Assembly: GCA_913045625.1 (NCBI GenBank)
Contig: CAJWPE010000001.1
Coordinates: 84,068 to 148,067 of the forward strand
Source of the DNA: an uncultured Chloroflexota bacterium
GTDB lineage: Bacteria; Chloroflexota; Dehalococcoidia; Lucifugimonadales; UBA826
Reading direction: 5' to 3'
DNA length: 64,000 nucleotides
Part shown: piece after piece, positions 1 through 8,603 of the stretch
How positions within the stretch are numbered: position 1 is the stretch's first letter
Layout: every line of letters starts with the position of its first letter
Program-made: the position numbers and the translations under genes
Notes under the pieces: generated by a model
Seen by the model: the letters and a program-made list of their open reading frames with translations, nothing else
Told to the model about the DNA's origin: nothing
The model's database searches: none

Positions 1-135
1 GATAGAAATCGACTTAAGTTATCTTCTAATTTTAGAATGTCTATGATGTATAAAACTTATGATCGTATGGATGATTCCAAAAAGCAGAAAATTCGAGATG
101 ATACTAAAACGTTTTTGAACAGTATTGATAATTAA
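1..135 (+). CDS. C-terminal fragment of an unidentified protein
   Basis: An open frame enters from the left edge of the window and runs 44 codons to a TAA at 133-135. The visible tail is hydrophilic and rich in Lys, Asp and Met, and ends in LNSIDN. No domain can be recognised in so short a piece. It meets the minus-strand fabL gene tail to tail, with a 4-base overlap of the stop codons. It is probably the end of a real gene, because the frame is fully open and stops exactly at the neighbour, but the function is unknown. Confidence 0.5.
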   Translation, partial: DRNRLKLSSNFRMSMMYKTYDRMDDSKKQKIRDDTKTFLNSIDN

Positions 136-887
136 ATTTGGTGAGTTAATGTGACTCCACCATCGACAATGATAATCTGACCTTTTATCATTTCTGCTTC
201 TTTAGAACATAAAAAAGTTACAACATTTGCCAAATCTTCTGCAGTCATTTTCCTGTTTCCAAAATTATGTTGACCTGCCTTGACCATGTTTTTTTCATTT
301 GGAAAAGATTTAAATGCGTCGGTTTCAATAAATCCACCAGAAACAGCATTTACGTTAATTCCTTTACCGGATAGTTCTACTGCTAGGTATCTGGTTAATG
401 CTTCTAAAGCAGCTTTTGAAGTACCTACGGAAAAATAATACGGTAAAACTTTTCTGGATCCTTCAGACGTAATATTTATTATCGAGCTACCTGCCGGCAT
501 GATTTCTGATGCTTTAATAGCACACAACCATGGTGCTTTAGCATTAATATTCATTGTCCAGTCCCAGTGTTTGGGCTCAAGGTCTGTAGAATTTTTTTGA
601 ACTCCTGAAGCAGCATTATTAATTAATATGTCTATCGAATCAAACTCATTTTTTATTTCTGAGAAAAGGAAATTTATTTTTTCTTCCTCTCCTAAATGAG
701 CTTTAATTTTTTTACATTTAACTCCTAAGGATGTAATTTCATCAAATGTATCTGAGGCTGCTTGATGATTTCTAAGGTAGTTGAAAACTATATTTGCCCC
801 TTGGTCGGCAAATTTTAAGGCAATTGCCTTACCAATACCCCTAGATCCCCCAGTAATTAATACAGTTTTATTTTCAAACTTTTTCAT
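132..887 (-). CDS. fabL: FabL-type enoyl-[acyl-carrier-protein] reductase (NADPH)
   Basis: A 251-residue short-chain dehydrogenase. The glycine-rich cofactor motif TGGSRGIG is at residues 12-19, NNAASG near 90-95, and the catalytic pair Tyr151-x6-Lys158 has the wide spacing of FabL/FabI enoyl reductases rather than the YxxxK of FabG. The stretch HWDWTMNINAKA and the ending GQIIIVDGG strongly resemble Bacillus FabL as I remember it. The enzyme would reduce trans-2-enoyl-ACP in the last step of each fatty-acid elongation cycle, in the cytoplasm. It lies 5 bases after fabG and is the last gene of the fatty-acid block. A generic SDR is the alternative, but motif and context both argue for FabL. 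Confidence 0.85.
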   Translation of the reverse strand: MKKFENKTVLITGGSRGIGKAIALKFADQGANIVFNYLRNHQAASDTFDEITSLGVKCKKIKAHLGEEEKINFLFSEIKNEFDSIDILINNAASGVQKNSTDLEPKHWDWTMNINAKAPWLCAIKASEIMPAGSSIINITSEGSRKVLPYYFSVGTSKAALEALTRYLAVELSGKGINVNAVSGGFIETDAFKSFPNEKNMVKAGQHNFGNRKMTAEDLANVVTFLCSKEAEMIKGQIIIVDGGVTLTHQI

Positions 888-892
888 AAGAA

Positions 893-1645
893 TTAAATTG
901 CCATTCCACCATCAATGCTGATAGTTTGTCCGGTAATATATTTTGCATTGTTACTTGCAAGATATCCAACCATGTTGGAGATATCATCAACTTCTCCAAA
1001 TTTCTGCATTGGAATCCAGTTCATAATTGCATCTTTTTGTTTGTCAGATAAGACTTCAACAGTTTCAGTATTAATATATCCTGGTGTTATTGTATTTACT
1101 GTAATGTTTCTAGTTGCAACTTCTTTTGCTAGTGCAAAAGTGAATCCATTGATTGCAGCTTTAGACGCACTGTAATTTGTTTGCCCAACGTTTCCTCGTA
1201 ATCCAACTACAGAACCTATATTAATAATTCTGCCCCATCTGGATTTAAACATTAATTTGATAGCAGCTCTTGAGCAATAAAATGTTCCATTTAAGTTAGT
1301 GTCAATTACCTTGGACCATGCTTCATCTGACATTCTGAGTAGTAATCCATCCTGAATGATTCCGGCGTTATTAATCAAAATATCGATTTTTTCAAACTTT
1401 TTAATGATTTCTGAGATCATTGAATCAACTTCATCTAACTTACCTACATTGGCTTGAACTGCAAAAGCATCTACTCCCAAAGATTGTACTTCTTTAACTG
1501 TATCCAGTGCTTCATTTTCAGAGGAAAAATAATTCACTGCTATATTTGCACCCATAGAAGCAAGCTTTAATGCTGAAGCTTTGCCAATTCCTTTACTAGC
1601 TCCAGTAACTAAAGCAGTTTTACCTTTTAATTCTAATTCAGACAA
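893..1645 (-). CDS. fabG: 3-oxoacyl-[acyl-carrier-protein] reductase FabG
   Basis: A 250-residue classical SDR, the usual FabG length. TGASKGIG at residues 14-21 binds NADPH, NNAG is at 92-95, and the catalytic residues are Ser145, Tyr158 and Lys162 in the YSASK motif. The C-terminus GQTISIDGGMAI is typical of the family. It would reduce 3-oxoacyl-ACP to 3-hydroxyacyl-ACP in fatty-acid elongation. The start is a TTG preceded by an AGGAG Shine-Dalgarno about six bases upstream. It sits 15 bases after plsX and just before fabL, so the two SDRs are different steps of one cycle and not duplicates of one function. Confidence 0.93.
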   Translation of the reverse strand: MSELELKGKTALVTGASKGIGKASALKLASMGANIAVNYFSSENEALDTVKEVQSLGVDAFAVQANVGKLDEVDSMISEIIKKFEKIDILINNAGIIQDGLLLRMSDEAWSKVIDTNLNGTFYCSRAAIKLMFKSRWGRIINIGSVVGLRGNVGQTNYSASKAAINGFTFALAKEVATRNITVNTITPGYINTETVEVLSDKQKDAIMNWIPMQKFGEVDDISNMVGYLASNNAKYITGQTISIDGGMAI

Positions 1646-1660
1646 ATTTTCTCCTAAATG

Positions 1661-2689
1661 TTAATTTGTAATTGTAGACATAATTTTAGGGGTCTCTTCA
1701 TTCATTTTTTCTATTAATTTTGTGTTAATACACATGAGGGCTATATCTACCGCTTTATTAATTGTTTCAGCGGATGAACTTCCGTGTCCAATAATGCTTA
1801 CTCCGTTTACTCCAAACACAGGACCTCCACCTTTTGAATCTACCACATTATTGCGTTTGTTGAATTCATTTAATAAATTTTCAAGATCTTGATTGTTCAT
1901 ATGATTTGAAAGGGTTTCTTTTAGCTGTTTAGCAAATCCACGACCAAAGCCTTCAACTAGCTTTAAAATTACATTTCCTACAAACCCGTCACACACCACC
2001 ACATCAGCTTTTCCAGTGAGTAGGTCGTTACCTTCAACGTTTCCAATAAAATTAAGTCCGCTTTGATGGAATAATTTTGTTGTTTCTTTAACAAGATTAT
2101 TTCCTTTTCCTTCTTCAGACCCAACACTTAATAAGGCAATTTTGGGATATTGGATGTCTAATAATAATTGACTGAAAATTGAACCTAAGACTCCAAACCC
2201 TACCAAATTTGATGGTTTGCAATCTATATTAGAACCTAGATCTAAAATTACTTGGTTGGGGGCAGACCCTATGATTGGTCCTCCAATTGCTGGTCGTTCA
2301 ATTCCTTCTATTGTTCCTAAAATAACTACAGATGCAGCCATAGTAGCTCCACTAGAACCCATGGAAATAATTGCGTCAGCCGCTCCTGTTTTGACTAAAT
2401 TAGTAGCTACTAATATGGAGGATTTAGGTTTTTGCCGTAACGCTAATGCAGGAGATTCATTATCGTTGATAATTCCTTGTGATGGGACAATTGTTATTGC
2501 TAAATCACCTACTTCGTGTTTATTGAGTTCATTTTTTAGTATCTCTTCATCACCAACTAAATAAATTTCAGCTACACCTCTTTTTGCTGCTAAAATTGCT
2601 CCTTTTACTGGCATTTGGGGAGCAAAATCGCCACCCATCCCATCGATTGCAATCTTCGGTTTAATGATTGTGTTCAATTTATTCTCCAT
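1661..2689 (-). CDS. plsX: Phosphate acyltransferase PlsX
   Basis: PlsX converts acyl-ACP and phosphate into acyl-phosphate, the acyl donor for PlsY in phospholipid synthesis; it is a peripheral membrane enzyme. The 342-residue protein shows the family signatures AIDGMGGDFAP near residue 15, SMGSSGATMAAS in the middle, and GVNGVSIIGHGSSS near the C-terminus. The annotated ATG at 2689 overlaps the upstream dehydratase gene by 11 bases and has no good ribosome site; a TTG at 2677 preceded by GGAG is a credible alternative start that would remove the overlap. Being placed between the dehydratases and fabG ties membrane lipid output to chain elongation. Confidence 0.95.
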   Translation of the reverse strand: MENKLNTIIKPKIAIDGMGGDFAPQMPVKGAILAAKRGVAEIYLVGDEEILKNELNKHEVGDLAITIVPSQGIINDNESPALALRQKPKSSILVATNLVKTGAADAIISMGSSGATMAASVVILGTIEGIERPAIGGPIIGSAPNQVILDLGSNIDCKPSNLVGFGVLGSIFSQLLLDIQYPKIALLSVGSEEGKGNNLVKETTKLFHQSGLNFIGNVEGNDLLTGKADVVVCDGFVGNVILKLVEGFGRGFAKQLKETLSNHMNNQDLENLLNEFNKRNNVVDSKGGGPVFGVNGVSIIGHGSSSAETINKAVDIALMCINTKLIEKMNEETPKIMSTITN

Positions 2690-3086
2690 ATTTGATTGTT
2701 ACAGTTGTTTCACCAGAAATGGCTATTTCACCGAGGTGATTTTTAACTGTGACAGTACAGTTGATTAGTTTACCTTCCGTAACCTCTTCAGTTTTTTTGA
2801 TTGTTCCTTCGGTGATGATTGTGTCATTGGGGAAAATTGGTAATTTAAATTTTATTTTCATATTACCGTTTCTAGACCAACTTTCTCCAAAATTTTTATA
2901 CATTAATTCAGAAATTGAAGAAGCAATCATCATACCGTGAGCAATATTATTTTTAAACTGAGATTTAATCCCAAATTCTTTATTTATATGGATAGGATTA
3001 AAATCACCTGACGCTTCTGCATATTTTTTAATTAAATCAAATGAGATGATTTTTTGTATAGCTATAAGTTCATTTTTTTCAGGCAT
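2679..3086 (-). CDS. MaoC-type (R)-3-hydroxyacyl dehydratase subunit, HadB-like
   Basis: A 135-residue single hot-dog protein with the hydratase-2 motif: YAEASGDFNPIH at residues 22-33 gives the catalytic Asp28 and His33, and IAHGM follows at 48-52. Within this fatty-acid block it is most likely the catalytic subunit of a heterodimeric 3-hydroxyacyl-ACP dehydratase of the mycobacterial HadAB kind, replacing FabZ. Its start overlaps the end of the upstream HadA-like gene by 8 bases and its end overlaps plsX, so translation is probably coupled. The alternative is a stand-alone (R)-specific enoyl-CoA hydratase, but the neighbours favour elongation. Confidence 0.82.
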   Translation of the reverse strand: MPEKNELIAIQKIISFDLIKKYAEASGDFNPIHINKEFGIKSQFKNNIAHGMMIASSISELMYKNFGESWSRNGNMKIKFKLPIFPNDTIITEGTIKKTEEVTEGKLINCTVTVKNHLGEIAISGETTVTIKYGE

Positions 3087-3474
3087 TATTTTTCTCTACT
3101 GGGATCATGATAGTACTTTTTCCGGTCATGATTAGTTTTTGGTCTGTAGAAATTGTTTCTAGTTTGATGCTTAGAAATCTCCACTCACCCCTTACGTTAT
3201 TTGAAATAATGGTAGCTAAACATTCGATAAGTTCAGATTTTTCTATGGATGAAAAATAATTAAATTCTTGGCTTACATGTACTGTTCCACCTGGAATCTT
3301 TAAATCATTAAGAACACCTCTGATACTGAGAGCAGAAATGGCCATGGGAGGAACACTATTTTTATAGTTAGAGTTGTCTTTTACAGATTCAGTATATTTG
3401 TTAATGAAATCTTCTGAAAATTCATATTGATTTTTAGAAATTATACTTTCAGGCTGAAGTTGGGAATAGTCCAA
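3079..3474 (-). CDS. MaoC N-terminal-domain-like dehydratase subunit, HadA/HadC-like
   Basis: A 131-residue protein that fits the FAS1-like dehydratase domain (MaoC_dehydrat_N family): an N-terminal helix region, the central PPMAISAL stretch, then VHVSQEFNYFSSI, the usual position of the pairing strand. It has no SGDxNPIH catalytic motif, as expected of the non-catalytic partner that shapes the acyl tunnel in HadAB/HadBC complexes. It is followed with an 8-base overlap by the HadB-like gene. The start is TTG at 3474 after a GAGAAAA stretch. It is the first gene of the fatty-acid operon. The pairing with the next gene is inference from order and domain types. Confidence 0.7.
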   Translation of the reverse strand: MDYSQLQPESIISKNQYEFSEDFINKYTESVKDNSNYKNSVPPMAISALSIRGVLNDLKIPGGTVHVSQEFNYFSSIEKSELIECLATIISNNVRGEWRFLSIKLETISTDQKLIMTGKSTIMIPVEKNNA

Positions 3475-3498
3475 TTTAATTTTCTCGAATATATTATT

Positions 3499-3543
3499 GT
3501 ATATTGATTATAGTATGTAGAAACATACCTTCAATCAATATAC
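3499..3543. repeat. Nested perfect inverted repeat in the divergent hadA-serS intergenic region
   Basis: The outer arms GTATATTGATT (3499-3509) and AATCAATATAC (3533-3543) pair over 11 bases without a mismatch. Inside them GTATGT (3513-3518) and ACATAC (3523-3528) close a 4-base AGAA loop. The element lies between two divergent operons, where an operator or a leader hairpin for serS would be expected. No poly-T follows, so it is not a simple terminator. Confidence 0.7.
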
Positions 3544-3588
3544 TTGATTGTATTACAATCCATTGAACACATTTATAGGAATTATTTT

Positions 3589-4845
3589 TTGATAGATATA
3601 GAAATTATTCGAAATAATCCAGAAATTTTAGAATTCTCTGGTAAATCAAGAGAGCAGTCTTTCCCTACAGAACAATTGGTAAATTTAGATAAAACTAAAA
3701 GATCAAAAATTGTATCTGTAGATTCGCTACGAGCTAAAAGAAATACTGTTTCAAAACAATTAAGCACGGTTAAAGAAAAGCCGATAGAGCTGATCGAAGA
3801 AATGAGAGAAGTTGGGACTCAAATTAAAATTTTAGAAGAAGAGATTAAAAATATTTCTGAAAATTTATCTGAAATTTTATTGAATATACCAAATATTCCA
3901 CATCATTCAGTACCCGTTGGTAGTGATGAAGAGGCAAACACAGTGATCAGAACTATAGGAGATCCTCCAGATTTTTCATTTACACCTAGACCACACTGGG
4001 ATATAGCTTCAGATTTAGGTATTTTAGATTTAGAAAGTGGAGTGAAATTATCACAATCTAGATTTTATGTTTTAAAAGGGAAGGGTGCGACTCTTCAACG
4101 GGGTTTAATTAATTGGATGTTAAACACTCATATTTCACAAAATAATTATGAAGAAATTTTTCTACCATACTTAGTAAATAGAGAGACTGTGCTTGGGTCA
4201 AGTCACCTACCTCACTTTGAAGAGAATATGTACCATGATCTTGAAGATGATCTTTTTATGGTTCCTACTGCTGAAGCACCAATTACAGGACTTTACAGGG
4301 ATTCAATTTTATCTATTGATGATTTACCAAAGAGATTTGTAGCACATACACCCTGTTGGAGAAGAGAAAAATTTTCTGCAGGAAAAGATACTCGTGGAAT
4401 TAAGAGAGTTCATCAATTCGATAAAGTAGAAATGTATAAATTTGTTAAACCTGAAGATTCTTTTACTGAATTAGAACTGCTGGTTTCAGATGCTGAAAAA
4501 ATTGCTATTAACCTAAACATTTCTCATAGAGTTTTAGAATTATGTACAGGTGATTTAGGATTTGCTGCAGCTAAAAGCTATGATATTGAGTTATGGAGTC
4601 CAGGATCTAATGAATGGTTAGAGGTTTCTTCTTGTTCCAATTGTACAGATTTTCAATCAAGAAGATCTGCTATTAGATATAGAAATGATGAGGGAAAAAT
4701 CAACCTAGTCCATACTTTAAATGGATCAGGTTTAGCTATTCCAAGAGTATTGATAGCTATATTAGAAAACTATCAACAATCTGATGGATCGGTTATTATC
4801 CCTGAAGTTTTAGTTCCATATACTGGATTTGATGTAATTAAATGA
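3589..4845 (+). CDS. serS: Seryl-tRNA synthetase
   Basis: A class II aminoacyl-tRNA synthetase that charges tRNA-Ser. The N-terminus IDIEIIRNNPEIL followed by a long helical, coiled-coil arm (about residues 30-100) is typical. Motif 2 is seen in WRREKFSAGKDTRGIKRVHQF, with the preceding TAEAPI loop, and motif 3 in LNGSGLAIPRVLIAILE. I chose the TTG at 3589 because AGGA lies 8 bases upstream and because the protein then begins like other SerRS; an upstream in-frame TTG at 3544 would add 15 atypical residues. The resulting length of 418 residues is normal. The cupin gene follows after 12 bases, possibly in the same transcript. Confidence 0.95.
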   Translation: MIDIEIIRNNPEILEFSGKSREQSFPTEQLVNLDKTKRSKIVSVDSLRAKRNTVSKQLSTVKEKPIELIEEMREVGTQIKILEEEIKNISENLSEILLNIPNIPHHSVPVGSDEEANTVIRTIGDPPDFSFTPRPHWDIASDLGILDLESGVKLSQSRFYVLKGKGATLQRGLINWMLNTHISQNNYEEIFLPYLVNRETVLGSSHLPHFEENMYHDLEDDLFMVPTAEAPITGLYRDSILSIDDLPKRFVAHTPCWRREKFSAGKDTRGIKRVHQFDKVEMYKFVKPEDSFTELELLVSDAEKIAINLNISHRVLELCTGDLGFAAAKSYDIELWSPGSNEWLEVSSCSNCTDFQSRRSAIRYRNDEGKINLVHTLNGSGLAIPRVLIAILENYQQSDGSVIIPEVLVPYTGFDVIK

Positions 4846-4857
4846 TAGGAGATTAAT

Positions 4858-5232
4858 ATGCATGTTGTGGGGAAAAATGAAATAGAACCGGATGACGCTT
4901 CCAATGCACCTTTATTTTATGGGGGTAAAGTGACTCGTCAACCTTTAGTTGGTGATCCTGAAACTGAACAATATAGTTTTGCTTGGGTTAAATTTTATGA
5001 CGGAGCTAAAAATTATTTTCATACACATACTAGTGATCAAATTTTGTTTGCTACTCATGGAAAAGGAATTGTTGCTAATGAGGAAGTTGAAGTAGAAATG
5101 AACGAAGGAGATACGGCGTTTATTCCCGCAGGAGAAAAACATTGGCATGGTGCGTCTGATGGAGAAGATTTTTTCCACATTTCACTTACTAGACCAGATA
5201 GTGTTACTGAAAATTTAGGACCTCAAAAATAA
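4858..5232 (+). CDS. Small cupin-domain protein
   Basis: A 124-residue single-domain cupin. Motif 1 is HTHTSDQILFATHGKG and motif 2 is GDTAFIPAGEKHWHGA, which supply three His ligands and a Gln in the place of the usual Glu for one metal ion. It has a good Shine-Dalgarno (AGGAGATTAAT before ATG) and ends 9 bases before the alcohol dehydrogenase gene, so the two are probably translated from one message. Such cupins are often isomerases, dioxygenases or sensors for small acids and sugars; the substrate cannot be read from the sequence. With the dehydrogenase and aldo/keto reductase it may belong to a short carbohydrate or hydroxy-acid pathway, which is inference. Confidence 0.8.
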   Translation: MHVVGKNEIEPDDASNAPLFYGGKVTRQPLVGDPETEQYSFAWVKFYDGAKNYFHTHTSDQILFATHGKGIVANEEVEVEMNEGDTAFIPAGEKHWHGASDGEDFFHISLTRPDSVTENLGPQK

Positions 5233-5241
5233 GGAGATTAA

Positions 5242-6222
5242 ATGTTTGCGGCTCGAATTACTGCACCTAAAAAATTTGAAATTGAAGACATCGAGATCCC
5301 TCAAATTAACGATGGTCAATGTCTGATTAAGTTAGAGAATTGGTCAGTTTGTGGAAGTGATATTAGACATGGTTATGGGCCAGTTTTTTCAGAAGAAAAT
5401 TATCCTATGAAACACGGTGGAAATTGTCATGAATGTGCAGGCACAATAGTAGAAAGTAAATCTAATAAATTTAAAGTTGGTCAACGAGTTATTGTTCTTC
5501 CAAGTGCTGATAGCCATGGTGGTCTGGTTGAATATTATCCGGGTGATGAAGGGAAAATGGCGTTAGTTCCTGATCACGGTGAATTAAGTGAATGGATTTT
5601 ATGCCAACCTTCAGGAACGGTTTTATATGCTTGTCAACAGATGGGCACTATTTTAGGTAAAGACGTTGTGATTTTTGGACAAGGAAGCATCGGTTTATCT
5701 TTCACTGCAATTGTTGCGAGAGCTGGCGCTAGACGAGTTATAGTAGTGGATCCATTGGATTATAGACTTGAATGGGGCAAAAATTTTGGCGCAACCCACA
5801 CAATTAATCCTGATCAAGTAGATTTAGATGAGGCTTTATCTGAAATTACTGACGGGAAGTTGGCAGATATTTCTGTTGAAGCTGCTGGCTTTCCGGATTC
5901 CTTAAATGCATCTATTAGAAGTGCAACTAAAGATGGGAAGGTCATAGTTTTTGGAATACAACATGATGGCCCTGATGGAAGATGGACTCAAATAGATACC
6001 CAATATTTTTTAAAAAATACTCCAATTATTATTCCTACTCAAGCATCTCGAAGTGGTGACCCTATCGGTCATATAGAACGAATGATTGAATTGAAAGAAA
6101 GAGGTTGGTGGGATCCCGGAGAAATGAAAACTCATGAAATGAAGTTTTCAGATGTTAATGCTGCCTATGACCAGTATGAACAATACCAAGATGAAGTGAT
6201 AAAAGTTGTAATGAGCATTTAA
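5242..6222 (+). CDS. Zinc-dependent medium-chain alcohol dehydrogenase
   Basis: A 326-residue MDR enzyme. Likely catalytic-zinc ligands are Cys37 in SVCGSD and His63-Glu64 in GNCHECAG. The Rossmann motif GQGSIG lies near residue 150, followed by VVDPLDYRLEWGKNFGA, where the Asp suggests NAD preference. The four-Cys structural-zinc lobe of classical alcohol dehydrogenases is absent, so it is closer to sorbitol or L-threonine dehydrogenase-like shortened forms. AAGGAG lies 6 bases before the ATG. It sits between the cupin and the aldo/keto reductase with gaps of 9 and 15 bases, and the three are probably co-transcribed. The substrate is unknown. Confidence 0.85.
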   Translation: MFAARITAPKKFEIEDIEIPQINDGQCLIKLENWSVCGSDIRHGYGPVFSEENYPMKHGGNCHECAGTIVESKSNKFKVGQRVIVLPSADSHGGLVEYYPGDEGKMALVPDHGELSEWILCQPSGTVLYACQQMGTILGKDVVIFGQGSIGLSFTAIVARAGARRVIVVDPLDYRLEWGKNFGATHTINPDQVDLDEALSEITDGKLADISVEAAGFPDSLNASIRSATKDGKVIVFGIQHDGPDGRWTQIDTQYFLKNTPIIIPTQASRSGDPIGHIERMIELKERGWWDPGEMKTHEMKFSDVNAAYDQYEQYQDEVIKVVMSI

Positions 6223-6237
6223 TAGGAAGATAGAAAT

Positions 6238-7167
6238 ATGAGATATAGAAAATTAGGTAATACTGGATTAGATGTTTCGGTAATAGGATTAGGTGCTAAT
6301 AACTTTGGAGGAAGATTAGACTTTGATCAAACTAAAATAGTTTTAGATCAAGTGATAGGCGAAGGTATTAATTTAATTGATACTTCTAACAGTTACGGTA
6401 ATACTTTGTCAGAAGAGTACATAGGTAGAGCTTTAGAAAATCGTAGGGAATCGGTAGTTTTGGCTACTAAAGTCTCTACTAGAATGGCAGAAGGGCCTAA
6501 TCAAGCTGGAAATTCTAGAAAACATATTATGGACCAGGTAGAAAAAAGTTTGTCGCGATTAAGAACAGACTACATAGATTTATATCAAATTCACTGGTGG
6601 GACCCTTATACTCCTGTAGAAGAAACCTTAAGAGCATTAAATGACTTAACTACGCAGGGAAAAATTCGTTACTTTGGTTGTTCTAATTTTGATGCGTGGC
6701 AAGTATGTGAGTCTGTGTGGACATCATTATCATTGGGAATTAATAGTTTTGTAAGTGTTCAGCCGCATTACAGCATGTTAGAGCGCTCAGTTGAAAAAGA
6801 ATTAATTCCGTTTTGTGAAAAGTATGATTTAGGTATTCTTCCGTATTTCCCACTAGCTAATGGATTTTTAACTGGTAAATATAAAAGAGACCAAGCAATT
6901 CCTGATGGGACTAGGTTGCAATCTGCTGATCGTTTTGAAGTAATGTCAGAGAAGAATTTTGATATTTTGGATAAATTAACTGAATTTAGTTCTGAAAGAG
7001 GTAAATCAGTACTCGACCTAGCTTTTGCGTGGCTTCTGTGGAATAAAAATATTAGTTCAGTAATTGCTGGTGCTACTAAACCTGAACAAGTTACTTCAAA
7101 TGCTTCAACAAGTGATTGGGATTTGAGCGATGAAGAATTTGAGCAAGTCACTGCAATATTAGATTAA
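6238..7167 (+). CDS. Aldo/keto reductase
   Basis: A 309-residue TIM-barrel NADPH-dependent oxidoreductase. The catalytic tetrad is visible as Asp48 and Tyr53 in LIDTSNSYG, Lys78 in LATKV, and His119 in YQIHWWDP; the cofactor end includes SSVIAGATKPEQV. The type resembles the YajO/YhdN/Tas group of aldehyde or sugar reductases. AGGAAG precedes the ATG. It closes the serS-cupin-dehydrogenase row and meets the SMP-30 gene of the other strand tail to tail, with a 4-base overlap. The natural substrate cannot be given. Confidence 0.9.
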   Translation: MRYRKLGNTGLDVSVIGLGANNFGGRLDFDQTKIVLDQVIGEGINLIDTSNSYGNTLSEEYIGRALENRRESVVLATKVSTRMAEGPNQAGNSRKHIMDQVEKSLSRLRTDYIDLYQIHWWDPYTPVEETLRALNDLTTQGKIRYFGCSNFDAWQVCESVWTSLSLGINSFVSVQPHYSMLERSVEKELIPFCEKYDLGILPYFPLANGFLTGKYKRDQAIPDGTRLQSADRFEVMSEKNFDILDKLTEFSSERGKSVLDLAFAWLLWNKNISSVIAGATKPEQVTSNASTSDWDLSDEEFEQVTAILD

Positions 7168-8123
7168 CTTAGTGCTGCTCCAGTGGCTCCTACGTATATA
7201 GAGTAGACTGACCTGCTTGCTGTAATGAATAATCGGTTTTTCTTTATTCCTCCAAATGTGAGGTTTGAAGGTTTTTCTGGAAGATATATTCTTCCAATGA
7301 GTGAACCTTTTGAATTGTAAACAGATATAGAGTTTGTTCCATTTTGAGCTGAGCACCAAAGATTGCCGTCAGTATCACATCTGATTCCGTCTGTTCCATC
7401 ACTTTTAGTATCTATAAATATTTCACCTTCATAAATAGATTTTCCATCATCAGACAATTTATATTCGTAAGTTACTCTAGGATTTACAGATCCTGAATCT
7501 GCTATATACAGTTTTTTAAAATCAGGAGAAAAACAAAGCCCATTTGGTTTTAAAATTATGTCTGTATCCATTCTAGAAATTTCTAATGTGTTTGAGTCAA
7601 CTCTATATACTCCTGGAGAAATTTCGGATTCAGATTTATCGCCTTCGTAATTACCAAGAATTCCGTAGTCTGGATCAGTAAACCAAACAGATCCATCTGA
7701 GTGAACAGTCAAATCATTTGGAGAATTTAGTTTTGAAGTTTGATATTTGTCAGCTAGAACAGTGATAGAACCATCATATTCAGTTCGTGTAACTCGCCTA
7801 GAAAGATGTTCGCAGGTAATTAGTCTGCCTTGTAAATCTCGTGCATTTCCGTTTGCGTTATTCGACGGGGATCTAAATGTAGTGAATGTATCGTTGTCCT
7901 CTTCCCATTTAATGATTCTATTGTTAGGAATATCACTAAATAATAGATATCTCCCATCTCCAAACCACGCTGGGCCCTCAGCCCATCTACTTCCTGTAAA
8001 AATTCTTTCCAGATAACCATTGCCTATAACGTATTTTTTAAATTCATCAGATATCACTTCTATAGCTGGGTCCGGATAAACCACATTATCTTTTTCCCAA
8101 TTTCTGTTTAATTTTCTATCCAT
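7164..8123 (-). CDS. SMP-30/gluconolactonase family protein
   Basis: A 319-residue six-bladed propeller of the SMP-30/LRE family. Hallmarks are AEGPAWFGDGRYLLFSDIP near residue 50 (metal-binding Glu), KLNSPNDLTVHSDGSVWFTD (Asn and Asp ligands), and KPNGLCFSPDFKKLYIADS with the last metal Asp. Members hydrolyse sugar or other small lactones using one divalent metal. There is no signal peptide, so it is cytoplasmic. AGGTGAATT precedes the ATG. The TPR gene lies 13 bases upstream on the same strand. Convergence with the dehydrogenase/reductase row makes a sugar-lactone step plausible, but that link is inference. Confidence 0.88.
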   Translation of the reverse strand: MDRKLNRNWEKDNVVYPDPAIEVISDEFKKYVIGNGYLERIFTGSRWAEGPAWFGDGRYLLFSDIPNNRIIKWEEDNDTFTTFRSPSNNANGNARDLQGRLITCEHLSRRVTRTEYDGSITVLADKYQTSKLNSPNDLTVHSDGSVWFTDPDYGILGNYEGDKSESEISPGVYRVDSNTLEISRMDTDIILKPNGLCFSPDFKKLYIADSGSVNPRVTYEYKLSDDGKSIYEGEIFIDTKSDGTDGIRCDTDGNLWCSAQNGTNSISVYNSKGSLIGRIYLPEKPSNLTFGGIKKNRLFITASRSVYSIYVGATGAALS

Positions 8124-8136
8124 AATTCACCTATTT

Positions 8137-8523
8137 TTAATCTTTATTTTGTTTAAATGAGTTTACTTGTCTTCTTTTTTCTCTTACGAATTCTAAAATA
8201 GTATTTATGCCTTCTGGTGGAGCTCCCATTTTAATTGCAGCAATTTTGTCTTCTTCAGACTTTTTATCGTCGCCTATAGCTAAATATGCAACAGATCTGT
8301 TTCCTAAAGCATCAGAATTTTCCGGGTTAATTTTTAAGGCTTTAGAAAAACTAATGATTGCTTGATCAAATCCTCCCAAAGTTAAAAATGCTGTTCCTAA
8401 ATTGTACTGAATTTCAAAATTATCAGGATCTTCCCATGCAGCTTTTTCGAATTCTTCTATTGCTTCTTCATGAAGTCCAAGTTTTGCTTTGTTTAACCCC
8501 GATTTAAAATGTTCAGAAGTCAT
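8137..8523 (-). CDS. Small TPR-repeat protein
   Basis: A 128-residue protein of about three tetratricopeptide repeats. The first is near residues 3-35 (GLNKAKLGLHEEAIEEFEKA), the second near 37-69 (YNLGTAFLTLGGFDQAIISF) and the third near 71-100 (GNRSVAYLAIGDDKKSEED). TPRs form helical scaffolds for protein contacts. There is no signal peptide or membrane segment. It precedes the SMP-30 lactonase gene by 13 bases, so the two are probably co-transcribed; its partner is unknown. The ribosome site before the ATG is weak. Confidence 0.85.
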   Translation of the reverse strand: MTSEHFKSGLNKAKLGLHEEAIEEFEKAAWEDPDNFEIQYNLGTAFLTLGGFDQAIISFSKALKINPENSDALGNRSVAYLAIGDDKKSEEDKIAAIKMGAPPEGINTILEFVREKRRQVNSFKQNKD

Positions 8524-8603
8524 GACTTTAATTAATACCTATTTTTAATATTAAATTCATTTTCATGTTTTCCCTTTTGAATAAAATAATTTTCAGACAT
8601 TTT

